From positions 434,001 to 498,000 of the forward strand of contig JAEYLX010000075.1 of the NCBI GenBank assembly GCA_023407575.1: a stretch of DNA of 64,000 nt, written 5' to 3'. The stretch comes from Bacillota bacterium. GTDB lineage: Bacteria > Bacillota > Clostridia > Lachnospirales > Lachnospiraceae. Below, in pieces: positions 16,725-25,837 of this stretch. A program made the position numbers and the translations under genes. Within the stretch, counting starts at the first letter, position 1, and every line of letters starts with the position of its first letter. The notes beneath the pieces were generated by a model. That model saw only the letters and a program-made list of their open reading frames with translations, had not been told where the DNA came from and ran no database searches.

Positions 16725-17486
16725 TTAAATCCTTACATGTGGATTAAGAAACTGCCCATGTTTCTTCGTCTTCTTACCATATTGTATTACAAAGTTAGGA
16801 CAACGGTGGAGGCACCCCAGGCAGAGTGTACATTCTGTTTTAATCCATTCTGGCTTTCCATTCTTCATAGCAATTGCATTGGTTGGACATTTCATTGCAC
16901 ATTTCCCACAACTGATACATCCCTCCTCCAAATGAAATCTCTGGGTTCTTCTAAGCTTCTTATATATTGGATAATAGACTCTTTCAGCAATGCTTGGTAC
17001 CTTCTGTAAATTATAATTCCCTTCCAATCTATCTATAATCTTAGTACATATTTGGTCAATTTGTCGTTCGGCTTTTTCATTTATCTTTCTAATTTTATCT
17101 TTGTCTGTTAAATCAAATACCGGAGTCCAGGTATCCACCATCTTAACACCATAACTTCCGTTTGTTAGAATTCCTTTTTTCTGAAGTGCTTCCTTCAACC
17201 TCTTATCAGTCTGTCCTGAAGTCGTTCCATAGGTACTAACAGTAAAAGCATAGGCTTTCTCTGCGTTATGTATTTCCAGCTTATCTAAAAACTCATTCAC
17301 TACAGTTGGCAAGCCCAAAAAGTAGGTTGGCGTGATAAATCCAATGTATTCTCCATCCTGCAAGTCGAAGGAAAATTTCTCACTTGTATTGCAATCCGTT
17401 ATTGAAACTACTTGTTGTTTTAACTCTTTTGCTATGCACTCCGCCACATACTTACTATTTCCTGTTGCTGAAAAATAAAAAATCAT
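16725..17486 (-). CDS. EFR1-family ferredoxin-flavodoxin
   Basis: 253 residues from the ATG at 17486; a start at 17516 would add 10 basic residues not usual for the family. Residues 1-160 are a flavodoxin domain opening FYFSATGNSKYVAE, the FMN phosphate loop. The C-terminal part has two 4Fe-4S motifs, CISCGKCAMKCP (about 190-201) and CTLCLGCLHRCP (about 219-230). EFR1 proteins shuttle electrons in anaerobes. It lies near other flavoproteins in the same orientation, so a shared redox role is likely. Confidence 0.92.
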   Translation of the reverse strand: MIFYFSATGNSKYVAECIAKELKQQVVSITDCNTSEKFSFDLQDGEYIGFITPTYFLGLPTVVNEFLDKLEIHNAEKAYAFTVSTYGTTSGQTDKRLKEALQKKGILTNGSYGVKMVDTWTPVFDLTDKDKIRKINEKAERQIDQICTKIIDRLEGNYNLQKVPSIAERVYYPIYKKLRRTQRFHLEEGCISCGKCAMKCPTNAIAMKNGKPEWIKTECTLCLGCLHRCPNFVIQYGKKTKKHGQFLNPHVRI

Positions 17487-17670
17487 GTCCTTGTAAGCTC
17501 CCTTCTTATTCTTCATATCCTAATCATGAATAATTCTCCTATCAAAGAACTTATTCGAAGATTGGAAATTACATACATAATTTGTAATAGTAGTATAATT
17601 GAAGAAGGTAAGAACTACAAGTACCAGAAAATACAAATATGTTATAATTATTTATTTTAAGAACAGTCTA

Positions 17671-18369
17671 TTACATTAAAGGAGGCGAATCTTCTCTCGT
17701 CTTCTTTCCCGACAAGTAGGTCGAAAGATAGGGATTCCTTTGATTAACATCGATTCCATGACTTTGTAAATCACGATCAATGCTCTGGTTCATTTTCTTC
17801 ACCATTACTTTAAAAAATATAACCGGTAGTTTAAACTGTGCTTTCCGATACACTTCTGGAGAAGCTACTTCCTCCTTCTCTATGTGTTCAAAGAATATAT
17901 TTAATTGCTTGATTACTTTCTTCCCATTTGGCAGTTTAGTTAAAGGTTTTCCGTCAAGATATGCGCCCATTCCCATAACAAAACCTCCTTGAAAGAGCAT
18001 GCCACATTTTCTGCAAAAGATATCCAGCATGTTTAAGCCGCTTTCATGGGTATGACCATAGGGCATCCCCCCTTGAATAATTCCGTACATACTTTTTCCT
18101 TTTAATAGCTCTTTATGAATAAGCAGTTCCTCTAACAGTACAATTGTATCTGCGGGATACGTATTAACATAACAGGGTCCGCTGATGATTATTGTATCCG
18201 CTTCTGCTGCCGCAATTATTAAGTTATCCAAGTGGGCTAAGTTCTGATATAAGTGTAACAGCACAGTTTTGTATCCATTATCTTCAGCATATGTTTTACA
18301 CATATGCAGCATAGTGAAGCTAGTTCCCTTTGTACGAGGGCTGGTATTAATCAACAGCATTTTCTTCAT
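17671..18369 (-). CDS. Flavodoxin-like NAD(P)H-dependent reductase
   Basis: 232 residues. The N-terminus (LLINTSPRTKGTSFTML) is the flavin phosphate loop of NADPH-dependent FMN reductases, and SGPCYVNTYPAD (about 62-73) the second flavin contact. The last 60 residues are a basic extension not seen in short flavodoxins. Its ATG overlaps the stop of the upstream flavoprotein gene by 4 bp (ATGA), showing translational coupling. It may form a hetero-pair with that product. Substrate unknown. Confidence 0.83.
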   Translation of the reverse strand: MKKMLLINTSPRTKGTSFTMLHMCKTYAEDNGYKTVLLHLYQNLAHLDNLIIAAAEADTIIISGPCYVNTYPADTIVLLEELLIHKELLKGKSMYGIIQGGMPYGHTHESGLNMLDIFCRKCGMLFQGGFVMGMGAYLDGKPLTKLPNGKKVIKQLNIFFEHIEKEEVASPEVYRKAQFKLPVIFFKVMVKKMNQSIDRDLQSHGIDVNQRNPYLSTYLSGKKTREDSPPLM

Positions 18370-18905
18370 ACCATCAGAACCTCCTTTGCTATAAGCTCCT
18401 TCATTTCTGAAGTGAGCACTTCGTCTATAATAAATGTGCTTCCTGTACCTCTGGTTATGATTAGATTTTCTTTATGTAGTTTTTTAAATACATCAATTTC
18501 CTCTTCCAGACAGTTTTCTTTCACTCCTATTACAAAGAATTTAAACTGCTTGCCTTTCATACCTACCTTTACTAACTCCTTCTGCTCCACGATATAGTGA
18601 CGATCCATAATTAAGGCAAATTTATCAAAAACTCTTTTTATTTTGAAAGAATAACTTCCAAATGTAATTGGAGTAACAAAGATAACCACCTCCGCCCCAA
18701 TAACCTTTGGATAAATCCAATCTCCATCATCCCGTACTACACACTTTCCATAGGTCTTGTAGGTACAGCCGCCACAACTTACGCAGGGCTTTACATTTAC
18801 TTTTTCCAGGGAAATATATTCAACTTGAACTCCTTGTGACCTTAATATTTGTTGGAGTTCTAAACCAATTTGCTGTTTACCTTCATCTGCAATTATTGCA
18901 ATCAT
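18366..18905 (-). CDS. Iron-sulfur flavoprotein-like reductase
   Basis: 179 residues. A flavodoxin-like domain with the cysteine cluster CVSCGGCTYKTYGKC (about 41-55) like that of the 13614-14156 product, and VTPITFGSYSFKIKRVFDKF (about 77-96) as flavin contact. The N-terminal phosphate loop is less typical (ADEGKQQIG), so flavin binding may differ. Translationally coupled to the downstream flavodoxin-like gene. Start has AAAGGAAG at 6 nt. Confidence 0.82.
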   Translation of the reverse strand: MIAIIADEGKQQIGLELQQILRSQGVQVEYISLEKVNVKPCVSCGGCTYKTYGKCVVRDDGDWIYPKVIGAEVVIFVTPITFGSYSFKIKRVFDKFALIMDRHYIVEQKELVKVGMKGKQFKFFVIGVKENCLEEEIDVFKKLHKENLIITRGTGSTFIIDEVLTSEMKELIAKEVLMV

Positions 18906-19016
18906 TTAGTCTTCCTTTCGTAACTATGAAAGCATCATAGCCTTTATATTTAATTACTATTTACCTTTAAATTTCTGATATATCTATACTAATCATTTTC
19001 TTTTAATCGCCTTCTA

Positions 19017-19403
19017 TTAATCCCCGTATCCCTCTTTCAATGCCCTGCTGACCGCACTTTTAATCGCTTCACTTGAAAGGGTTGCACCACTGACAGCATC
19101 CACATCATAGTTGTTTTGTTCTATTATTCGATTTGTGATGGACTCTGCTTTACTACCCAATCCATTTTGGTGTTCAATGATATCTATTTTATCTATAGTA
19201 TGATTCTTGACACTTACTTCAACCTCGACAATCACAAGTCCTGCGTTGGTTTTTCCTTCATAAGTTCCGTCTGCAACTAGCTTCATATTAATATCTTCAT
19301 ACTGCATTGTTTCTAGCGCTGTATTTGCTTTGCTGGTCATCAGCAAGAATCCACCTAATATAGTAATAATTAATACCCCTACAATAATTAAAACCTTTTT
19401 CAT
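19017..19403 (-). CDS. FMN-binding domain protein, membrane-anchored
   Basis: 128 residues: an N-terminal membrane segment (4-22) and a C-terminal FMN_bind domain. The motif DAVSGATLSSEAIKSAV (about 100-116) is where the threonine of SGAT takes FMN through a phosphoester in RnfG/NqrC-type proteins. It would face outward and move electrons at the membrane. It lies 111 bp downstream of the 18366-18905 gene in the same direction and may share its transcript. Confidence 0.9.
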   Translation of the reverse strand: MKKVLIIVGVLIITILGGFLLMTSKANTALETMQYEDINMKLVADGTYEGKTNAGLVIVEVEVSVKNHTIDKIDIIEHQNGLGSKAESITNRIIEQNNYDVDAVSGATLSSEAIKSAVSRALKEGYGD

Positions 19404-19550
19404 TAATTACTCCTCTCCATTCAAATAACATTTATAACTATGTTTATTTAAATAACACTGTTATTATAATGATAGTATGATTTCTAGCCTATGTCAACAA
19501 TTACCATAGATTCTAATTAAACTCTTAATAATACATTTCTTAGATAAAGA

Positions 19551-19580
19551 AAAACACCAGACTTATTTGTCCGATGTTTT
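19551..19580 (-). terminator. Terminator after the nitroreductase gene
   Basis: Stem AAACATCGGAC with GTCTGGTGTTT (two G-T pairs) and 7-nt loop, then TTTTCTTT on the minus strand. Confidence 0.75.
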
Positions 19581-19648
19581 TAGGTGAAACTTACTATTCA
19601 ATTACCAAATCAAATGGCTTGATTTATTCTGCTTATATGATTTAACTC

Positions 19649-20317
19649 TTACTTCCATATTACAATATCTTCTAAAGGTTGTCTGGTTTTGTCACGATGT
19701 GGATCTTCTGTACGATACCCAAAGCTAACCATAACAGATATTCCAAAATGCTCCGCCTCGATTAATCCTTCCTCCATCAAAAGTTGATCCACTGCTTTCT
19801 GGTCATACCCTTCAATTGGGCAAGAATCAATCCCGAGAAATGCTGCGGTTGTCAGCATATTTGCCATAACAATATAGGTCTGTTTGCTAGCCCAATCGAA
19901 TACTGCACGGTCACTTTCTAATAGATTAAAATCGTTCATTTGAAAGTTCTTAAACGCATTTCTTTTACTTTCAACAACCTCATCCGGTAACTTTTGTACG
20001 TCCTTCATTATATGTGTTAAGTATTCTGAATCATGCTTAGTATCTGAATATTTTCTTGCCAGGAGAAGTACGAAGTGACTGGCTCCCTCTAAACTCTTTC
20101 TTGCACCCCAGGCGATAGGATATAACTTCTTTTTGATTTCTTCATCCTGTATTACAATTAATTTCCAGGGTTCAAAACCAAAGGAGCTGGGTGATAGGTG
20201 TGCTGCTTCTAAAATCGTATCAAAATCCTCCTTTGATACTACTTTTAATGGATCAAATTGTTTGCAGGCATGGCGAAAACGAAATGTATCCAGTATTATT
20301 TGATTCTTGTTGTTCAT
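19649..20317 (-). CDS. Nitroreductase-family NAD(P)H-dependent oxidoreductase
   Basis: 222 residues of the NfsB type. The FMN-phosphate region FRFRHACKQFD is near 8-18, the flavin contact SPSSFGFEPWKLIVI near 40-54 and the C-terminal MVSFGYR near 200-206. These enzymes reduce nitro compounds, quinones or flavin. The ATG at 20317 has AAAGGTGG; the GTG at 20329 does not. The divergent HxlR gene starts 130 bp away, a frequent pairing in which HxlR senses electrophiles and controls the reductase. Confidence 0.92.
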   Translation of the reverse strand: MNNKNQIILDTFRFRHACKQFDPLKVVSKEDFDTILEAAHLSPSSFGFEPWKLIVIQDEEIKKKLYPIAWGARKSLEGASHFVLLLARKYSDTKHDSEYLTHIMKDVQKLPDEVVESKRNAFKNFQMNDFNLLESDRAVFDWASKQTYIVMANMLTTAAFLGIDSCPIEGYDQKAVDQLLMEEGLIEAEHFGISVMVSFGYRTEDPHRDKTRQPLEDIVIWK

Positions 20318-20447
20318 AATAAAAACCACCTTTCTTTTCTTGAAAATATCCTAGCATATATAAACCAGTTATTGAAGTACGCAAAATATTGATATATAAT
20401 ATACAAAATGTATCATTACTATCTTTTTTATAGTATTGGAGAAAACT

Positions 20448-20819
20448 ATGGATCATACCCCTTTAACACCGGATTGCCCAAGCATCAATTGCCCGGTTGA
20501 AACAACCTTAAATATAATAAGTGGAAAATGGAAGGGCATTATTCTTTATCGCCTTCTGGCAGGTAAAAAACGATTTAATGAGCTGAAAAAATTAATGCCT
20601 GCAATTACCTTTCGTACTTTAACATTGCAATTAAGACAGCTTGAGCGAGATGGAATTGTAGAACGAACTATTTATGCAGAAGTACCACCACGTGTTGACT
20701 ATGCCTTGACTCCTTTAGGGGAATCTATGCGACCAATCATAAAAGCCATGTATGATTGGGGTATCGAATACCAAAAGCTTGATATCGCAGTAGATGCCAG
20801 GGATCTTGATTCAGAATAG
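20448..20819 (+). CDS. HxlR-family transcriptional regulator
   Basis: 123 residues from the ATG at 20448 with TTGGAGAAA just upstream. The winged helix is typical: CPVETTLNIISGKWKGIILY (about 15-34), FNELKKLMPAITFRTLTLQLRQLE in the recognition region and YALTPLGESMRP in the wing. Two N-terminal cysteines (near 10 and 15) flank the domain; the second is conserved and senses electrophiles in HypR/YodB relatives. It is divergent from the nitroreductase gene, its probable target. Confidence 0.92.
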   Translation: MDHTPLTPDCPSINCPVETTLNIISGKWKGIILYRLLAGKKRFNELKKLMPAITFRTLTLQLRQLERDGIVERTIYAEVPPRVDYALTPLGESMRPIIKAMYDWGIEYQKLDIAVDARDLDSE

Positions 20820-20832
20820 CCGGCAGATATAA

Positions 20833-20876
20833 AAAGAGCATATTAGGTCAATATAACATAGCCTAATATGCTCTTT
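20833..20876. terminator. Bidirectional terminator
   Basis: Perfect 15-bp stem (AAAGAGCATATTAGG and complement) with a 14-nt loop between convergent hxlR-like and DUF1801 genes. Confidence 0.88.
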
Positions 20877-20900
20877 GCATTTACTCTCTATACAATCCTA

Positions 20901-21272
20901 TTATTTTTTCCAAAACGTTGTACAGTCAGCTTTATCCATAATATTAAAAGCAACTATTTTCTCCAATAGGGAAAAGTCAACCGAGCTATTCCATGGAATT
21001 TTAAATAATCCCTTTGTCCGCTCATAGCCTGCTTGAGCAATTTCGTCATCAAATTTTAACATTGCAGCATTCTCCGGTGCAACTGCCATATGTTTCTTTG
21101 CAACACTGAAGCCAATAATAAAGGTTCCATGATCTGTTAACATAGGTTGATTCCAGCCAAATTTAGTCTCTAAAGTAGGAAATTTACTTAAAAGCCATTT
21201 TAAAATTTCTTCTACTCTGGCTCTATTCTCTGGATTCTCAATACTTGATAAATATTCCGCGAAAACTTCCAT
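20901..21272 (-). CDS. DUF1801 (YdhG-like) family protein
   Basis: 123 residues. WNQPMLTDHGTFIIGFSVAKKHMAVAP (about 40-66) and a C-terminal segment with FKIPWNSSVDFSLLEKIV are typical of DUF1801, the fold of YdhG and frataxin-like iron chaperones. Role in this organism is not known. Monocistronic, leftward, with a strong shared terminator at its 3' end. Confidence 0.88.
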   Translation of the reverse strand: MEVFAEYLSSIENPENRARVEEILKWLLSKFPTLETKFGWNQPMLTDHGTFIIGFSVAKKHMAVAPENAAMLKFDDEIAQAGYERTKGLFKIPWNSSVDFSLLEKIVAFNIMDKADCTTFWKK

Positions 21273-21591
21273 GTTCTAACCCTCCTTATATCATTCTATC
21301 ATCTTCAATATACTCGTCAGGAGCATTTTCCTTCTACTACAAATTATCCAATAAACATGCCAGATCTGTTTTCTTCCTATAAACCTGTATACTAGTCAGA
21401 AATCTCATATACATAATTATGTCCACAAATATACTGTTACTATAACCTGTTGTTCCATTTACTCATAAAATCATTAAAACAACCACAATAGCTTAAACAT
21501 ACATGCTATAATCTTCTGCTTTACTAATTTCAAAGAATTTCTATTTTTATAACAACTTAAACTCATATTACGATAGGAGTTAGGCATATTA
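21273..21591. other. Intergenic region without visible features
   Basis: About 320 bp of AT-rich sequence between the DUF1801 gene and the DUF4386-like gene. Only the ribosome binding site of the DUF1801 gene is evident. Confidence 0.4.
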
Positions 21592-22239
21592 TCAAATAGC
21601 CTCTTCTCGTGGAGCCTTACGAAACATCTGAATACCCAACACAACAAACCAAGTTGTACATAATAACTGGATTAAAAATACTATCTCATTTGTAAGTAAC
21701 CACGGAAATGCTCCCAATAGGTTCATTATACCAGAAGCATATCCCAAATATGCCACGCCCTTACCAATAGAGCTTTTTCTTATAACAAAACTTAAAAGTA
21801 TAATAGCAGTGCATAGAATTAAAGCCGCCATGTGCATTCCACCGTAATACATACTAAGGACAAATTTATAGATTTCAGGTGAAGCTTCAATCCCATATAC
21901 CGGATAAACCAGCCGTCCAAGTATTATGGCTACAACCAGATTTACTGGTATATAAACGAATAATAACCCACATCCGAAAATGGTTTTTATTTTCTCAATC
22001 TTTACTAATATTTGATACAATCCTACGATGGAAGGAATTAATAATATTGTCGCAAAGAATATTAATTCATCTACCATTGACAAATTTATGATCCATTTAT
22101 CCAACCACAGCATGAAATCCGTATTATTTACAGGTGGAGTAGCTATAGGCAAAAGGAATAAGGCTTCAATAAATACCAGAACTCCAAATAATATCAATGT
22201 AATTCCACCTAATTTTATTAGCCCGAGCTTCTGCTTCAT
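21592..22239 (-). CDS. DUF4386-like integral membrane protein
   Basis: 215 residues with six predicted membrane segments at about 8-28, 53-71, 82-105, 125-145, 155-175 and 180-205. The arrangement and length resemble DUF4386 membrane proteins; function unknown. The ATG at 22239 has GAAGGAGA at 5 nt, better than the in-frame start at 22254. A perfect 16-bp palindrome lies 38 nt upstream and may be an operator. Confidence 0.6.
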   Translation of the reverse strand: MKQKLGLIKLGGITLILFGVLVFIEALFLLPIATPPVNNTDFMLWLDKWIINLSMVDELIFFATILLIPSIVGLYQILVKIEKIKTIFGCGLLFVYIPVNLVVAIILGRLVYPVYGIEASPEIYKFVLSMYYGGMHMAALILCTAIILLSFVIRKSSIGKGVAYLGYASGIMNLLGAFPWLLTNEIVFLIQLLCTTWFVVLGIQMFRKAPREEAI

Positions 22240-22277
22240 GGTCTTCTCCTTCAAAACTATTCCTGTTAGTAGGTTAT

Positions 22278-22293
22278 GAACGTATATACGTTC
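22278..22293. promoter_or_regulatory. 16-bp perfect palindrome, likely operator
   Basis: GAACGTATATACGTTC is its own reverse complement. It lies 38 nt upstream of the membrane-protein start and 35 bp before the GGDEF stop. Size and symmetry suit a dimeric repressor; no adjacent gene for one is present. Confidence 0.55.
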
Positions 22294-22327
22294 TCATTTA
22301 TAGTATTTATACATTATTGTTACCCAA

Positions 22328-23338
22328 TTATCGGACATTTTCAGTTCCTTTACGAGCACGCTTTACTTCATACATTGATTTATCTGCTTTTTCAATTAAT
22401 ACATCTATTTCAATACCATCTTCACTAAACAGAGCGTAGCCGATACTAGCACGAAGATTAATGTTAACTCCTTCAAAATCGAAGGGCATTGTTATTGCGG
22501 AATCTAATCGTTGTATTAAGACTTTAAGATCACCTCTCCCCGGTACCGCTACCACAATGATACCAAATTCATCTCCACCAAGTCTGGATACTGTATCTGC
22601 CTCACGTAAGGTACTGTTAATTCGTAAAGCGACTTCCTTGATTGCTGCATCCCCTGCACGATGACCATAGTTATCATTAATCTCTTTTAATCCATCCATA
22701 TCAAGAGATATAATACCAAAATGTTCAACCTTTCTTGATGCTCTGGACAATACTTGCCTTAATCTATCATAGAATATAGAGCGATTTGAAATTCCTGTGA
22801 GACTGTCATGTGTTGCTTTGTGGAATAATTCACTCTCTCCATTACTCATTGCCGTATACATTGCTGCTGCGATTAGTCCAGACATAAGTTCCAATATCTT
22901 AATGTCTTCTTCACAAAAATGTCCAGCCTTCTTAGAAAGTACTTTAATAATTCCAACAACTTCATTTTTGTAGATGAGTGGAACCACTATCATGGAGTTA
23001 AGTCCTATTTGCCTGCAAGCATTTTTATTAACTCTGTCATCTGTTTCAATGTCATCGCTGATCAGTGGTCCTCTTGCTTGTATGCATAACCCGGATAGAC
23101 TATTCTCAATTTGTAAACGTAGACCCAGAAATTTTTCAGCAATTCCAGAAGCTGCACTATACACCAGCTCATTTTTTTCAATTAATTCCACGGATGCACC
23201 ATCTGCGTTTGTAATATGCTGACTTCGTTCCGTTACCAAATCCATAATACAACTTAGATCCATTCCCTGCTGAACAACCTCGGTCTGTACATTAATAATC
23301 TCCAATAACTTATCCTTGCTAATATTGTTTTGATTCAC
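22328..23338 (-). CDS. GAF-domain diguanylate cyclase
   Basis: 336 residues, soluble. Residues 15-165 form a GAF sensor domain (DGASVELIEKNELVYSAASG, then SLSGLCIQA). Residues 175-334 are a GGDEF domain with the intact active site RLGGDEFGIIV near 251. READ five residues before GGDEF matches the RxxD inhibitory site, so product feedback by cyclic di-GMP is expected. A full-length GGDEF protein without an EAL partner in the window; the GAF ligand is unknown. Confidence 0.93.
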   Translation of the reverse strand: MNQNNISKDKLLEIINVQTEVVQQGMDLSCIMDLVTERSQHITNADGASVELIEKNELVYSAASGIAEKFLGLRLQIENSLSGLCIQARGPLISDDIETDDRVNKNACRQIGLNSMIVVPLIYKNEVVGIIKVLSKKAGHFCEEDIKILELMSGLIAAAMYTAMSNGESELFHKATHDSLTGISNRSIFYDRLRQVLSRASRKVEHFGIISLDMDGLKEINDNYGHRAGDAAIKEVALRINSTLREADTVSRLGGDEFGIIVVAVPGRGDLKVLIQRLDSAITMPFDFEGVNINLRASIGYALFSEDGIEIDVLIEKADKSMYEVKRARKGTENVR

Positions 23339-23514
23339 AATTATTGATCCACCTTTTCTCTCTACAAAATATTCCTTATAACCACTGTTTCTGCGGTATT
23401 CCTTATTAAGAAATGCCCTTACTATTATACCTCATTTTTTACTTTGTGCAATAACGTACTATCCATGGTGTTTTGCTTAAAATAAATACAATTTATAAAA
23501 AATCCGTAAATTTA

Positions 23515-23543
23515 TTGATTAATTATTCAATTTATAGTATAAT
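23515..23543 (+). promoter_or_regulatory. Sigma-A-type promoter for the DUF1538/PII operon
   Basis: TTGATT (23515-23520) and TATAAT (23538-23543) separated by exactly 17 bp. It would give a leader of about 225 nt before the DUF1538 ATG; I see no known riboswitch in that leader. Confidence 0.6.
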
Positions 23544-23775
23544 TAATTTATGTACGTGCAAGTTTTAGTATTAATTTGTTTTTTTCAATGAATAGTGCAA
23601 TAATGTAATCATCATTTTTTTCTGTGCATTTTCTTAAGCCCTTGATGTTTTTTAGTTTAATATTCTCCTATGATTTCACCATCTATAATCATGTTTTGTT
23701 GAACTTATTATTAAACTGTCTTTCATTGAATTATTCAGCTTGTATGTTAACTAATATATGAGATAGGAGACCGTG

Positions 23776-25467
23776 ATGAATAATATGAACCTAAGAAGTA
23801 AGCTCACAATTTTTACCACCACGTTGAAGGAAGTTTTCATTTCCTCACTACCTCTAGCTGCAATAATAGTTATTGTTTGTGGTTTTATTGCTCCTCTACA
23901 TAACATATCCGATTATATTAAATTACTAGTTGGCTATGTGAGTGTGGTTTTGGGGCAAACGTTATTTTTGGATGGACTAAATATTAGTATCCTGCCGATT
24001 GGAATGCTCGTCGGAGGCTCACTGATAAAGCTTAAAAAGCCCGTCTTTATTATCTTTTTTGGACTTGTTTTTGGTCTGCTTGCTACAATTGCTGAACCAG
24101 CCTTAACAGTATTAGCAAGACAGACAAATATGATTATGCCCATTATTAATGAAACTGTATTTATTTGGATTATGGGTATAGGAATTGGTGTTTTTGTTGG
24201 ATTTTCACTTTTTCGAATTATGAAGGACCTAAACATTAAAGTTGTTTTCGCCATTCTGTATATCATTACATTCCTTTGTATCTTCCTTGTCCCTAATGAG
24301 TTTGTTGCTCTAGCTTTTGATGGAAGCGGCGCAACCACCGGAGATATTTCCGTTCCGTTCATCTTAGCCCTAGGCTTGGGTGTATCCGTTACATTATCCA
24401 AACATAAAGGTAATGATGATACCTTTGGAATTATAGGCCTCGCTTCTGTTGGTCCTATAATTGCTTTGGCTATCTATGGTATATTCCTTAATTCCAAGTA
24501 CAATGGTATTCTTCCTCCGGAACAGATATATGCACCTGGCACTGTCGGAACCTTTACTGAAATTATTACTGGAAATCTATCAGGAATCGCGCTGGCGCTT
24601 TTACCTGTTGTCATTGTATTTTTACCTTTCCAGTTCTTCTTAATTAAACAACCCCGAAAAGAATTTATAAACATTCTACTTGGAACTGTAGTAGTTTTCG
24701 TTGGTCTATTGATCTTCCTGTCAGGTATCGATTATGGTTTTGCTTTTGCCGGTAAGTATATCGGTGAAGTATTCCTGGATGCAACCCGCCCTGAATGGTT
24801 TAAGTGGCTGCTTCTACTGATTGGATATATTCTAGGGGCTGCAATTACCTTATCGGAACCCGCTGTTACTGTACTTGGAGAACAGCTGGAGGAAATTACA
24901 AACGGTCATATTAAAAAGTTAACCATTCGTATGACACTTGCAATTGGTATTGGGTTTGCTTCCTTACTCGCAATGGTAAAGATTTTGACAGCCGTTAATA
25001 TCATGTGGTTTTTAGTACCCCTCTACGCAATTGCTCTTATTATGATGATATTTACACCAAAAATGTTTGTTGGCTTGGCTTTTGACTCCGGCGGTGTTTC
25101 CGGTGGTGCTCTAACTTCTGCTTTCTTAACACCACTTACACTTGGTGTAGCTCAGGCTGTTGCTGGTACCTCTGGGTCTGGTGCACAGTCCATTTTAGTA
25201 AATGGTTTCGGAATTATTGCATTTATTTCAGTTACCCCATTGATTGCTGTGCAATTTTTAGGTATAGTGTATCATGTAGCAATGAAGAAAGTCGATAAAA
25301 CTCTGGAAGAAGCAGAGAATGATGATTTAGAAGAGTTGGCTGAACTTGCTGACCTTGTTGATGAGTGGAATAAGTCTCATGAACCCGAAGATCTTGATGA
25401 AGATCTTTCGGATGTTTTCTCTGATGATTTACTAGGCATACAACTTGAAGTCAGGAGGCAGGAATAG
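23776..25467 (+). CDS. DUF1538 integral membrane protein, duplicated domain
   Basis: 563 residues, about 12 or more membrane segments. The two halves are homologous: AEPALTVLARQ (about 98) pairs with SEPAVTVLGEQ (about 361), and LAFDGSGATTGDIS (about 178) pairs with LAFDSGGVSGGALT (about 436). This is the two-DUF1538 arrangement, suspected to be a transporter with unknown substrate. A 60-residue acidic tail follows. The ATG has AGGAGACC at 4 nt; two PII-family genes follow with gaps of 3 and 16 bp, so they likely regulate this protein. Confidence 0.9.
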   Translation: MNNMNLRSKLTIFTTTLKEVFISSLPLAAIIVIVCGFIAPLHNISDYIKLLVGYVSVVLGQTLFLDGLNISILPIGMLVGGSLIKLKKPVFIIFFGLVFGLLATIAEPALTVLARQTNMIMPIINETVFIWIMGIGIGVFVGFSLFRIMKDLNIKVVFAILYIITFLCIFLVPNEFVALAFDGSGATTGDISVPFILALGLGVSVTLSKHKGNDDTFGIIGLASVGPIIALAIYGIFLNSKYNGILPPEQIYAPGTVGTFTEIITGNLSGIALALLPVVIVFLPFQFFLIKQPRKEFINILLGTVVVFVGLLIFLSGIDYGFAFAGKYIGEVFLDATRPEWFKWLLLLIGYILGAAITLSEPAVTVLGEQLEEITNGHIKKLTIRMTLAIGIGFASLLAMVKILTAVNIMWFLVPLYAIALIMMIFTPKMFVGLAFDSGGVSGGALTSAFLTPLTLGVAQAVAGTSGSGAQSILVNGFGIIAFISVTPLIAVQFLGIVYHVAMKKVDKTLEEAENDDLEELAELADLVDEWNKSHEPEDLDEDLSDVFSDDLLGIQLEVRRQE

Positions 25468-25470
25468 CCT

Positions 25471-25821
25471 ATGGAAAATTTATTTAAAGAAGGAGAATTT
25501 ATAACCTTGACTGGTCTGGAATATGGTGTTGATTTTTTGACTGTTGTCGCTATTAGAAAATATAAGGAAGAAATAGCGAAAATGTTGTTGGACAATGGCT
25601 GCCATCTAATCGATTTAGTGTATACTAAGTGCTCCGTACAAACTGGATATTTTAAAGATATGCTTGGCCTTGTACCGGATGAAAAGAAAGTTATGATTAC
25701 TTGTATCGTGACTGGTGAAAAAACCAGCAAAATATTGGAACAATTAATCACAAAATTTAAGTTTGACAAACCGAATACTGGAATTGCATTTGTTGTTCCT
25801 GTTGATAAATTGTCTGTGTAA
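25471..25821 (+). CDS. PII-like regulatory protein (first copy)
   Basis: 116 residues, PII-like ferredoxin-fold. The centre (FLTVVAIRKYKEEIAKMLLDNG, later KKVMITCIVTGEKTSKILEQL) matches the beta-alpha-beta repeats of the superfamily. The region in place of the T-loop (CSVQTGYFKDMLG) lacks the canonical PII tyrosine motif, so known modification is unlikely. It begins 3 bp after the DUF1538 stop. By analogy with GlnK and AmtB, it may gate the membrane partner in response to a nucleotide; that is inference. Confidence 0.78.
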   Translation: MENLFKEGEFITLTGLEYGVDFLTVVAIRKYKEEIAKMLLDNGCHLIDLVYTKCSVQTGYFKDMLGLVPDEKKVMITCIVTGEKTSKILEQLITKFKFDKPNTGIAFVVPVDKLSV

Positions 25822-25837
25822 TTGGAGGAAAAAAAGA

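Noticed and set aside
23544..23775. Possible riboswitch in the long leader of the DUF1538 operon
   Set aside because: No conserved core of a known riboswitch class was found; the leader is merely long and AT-rich.
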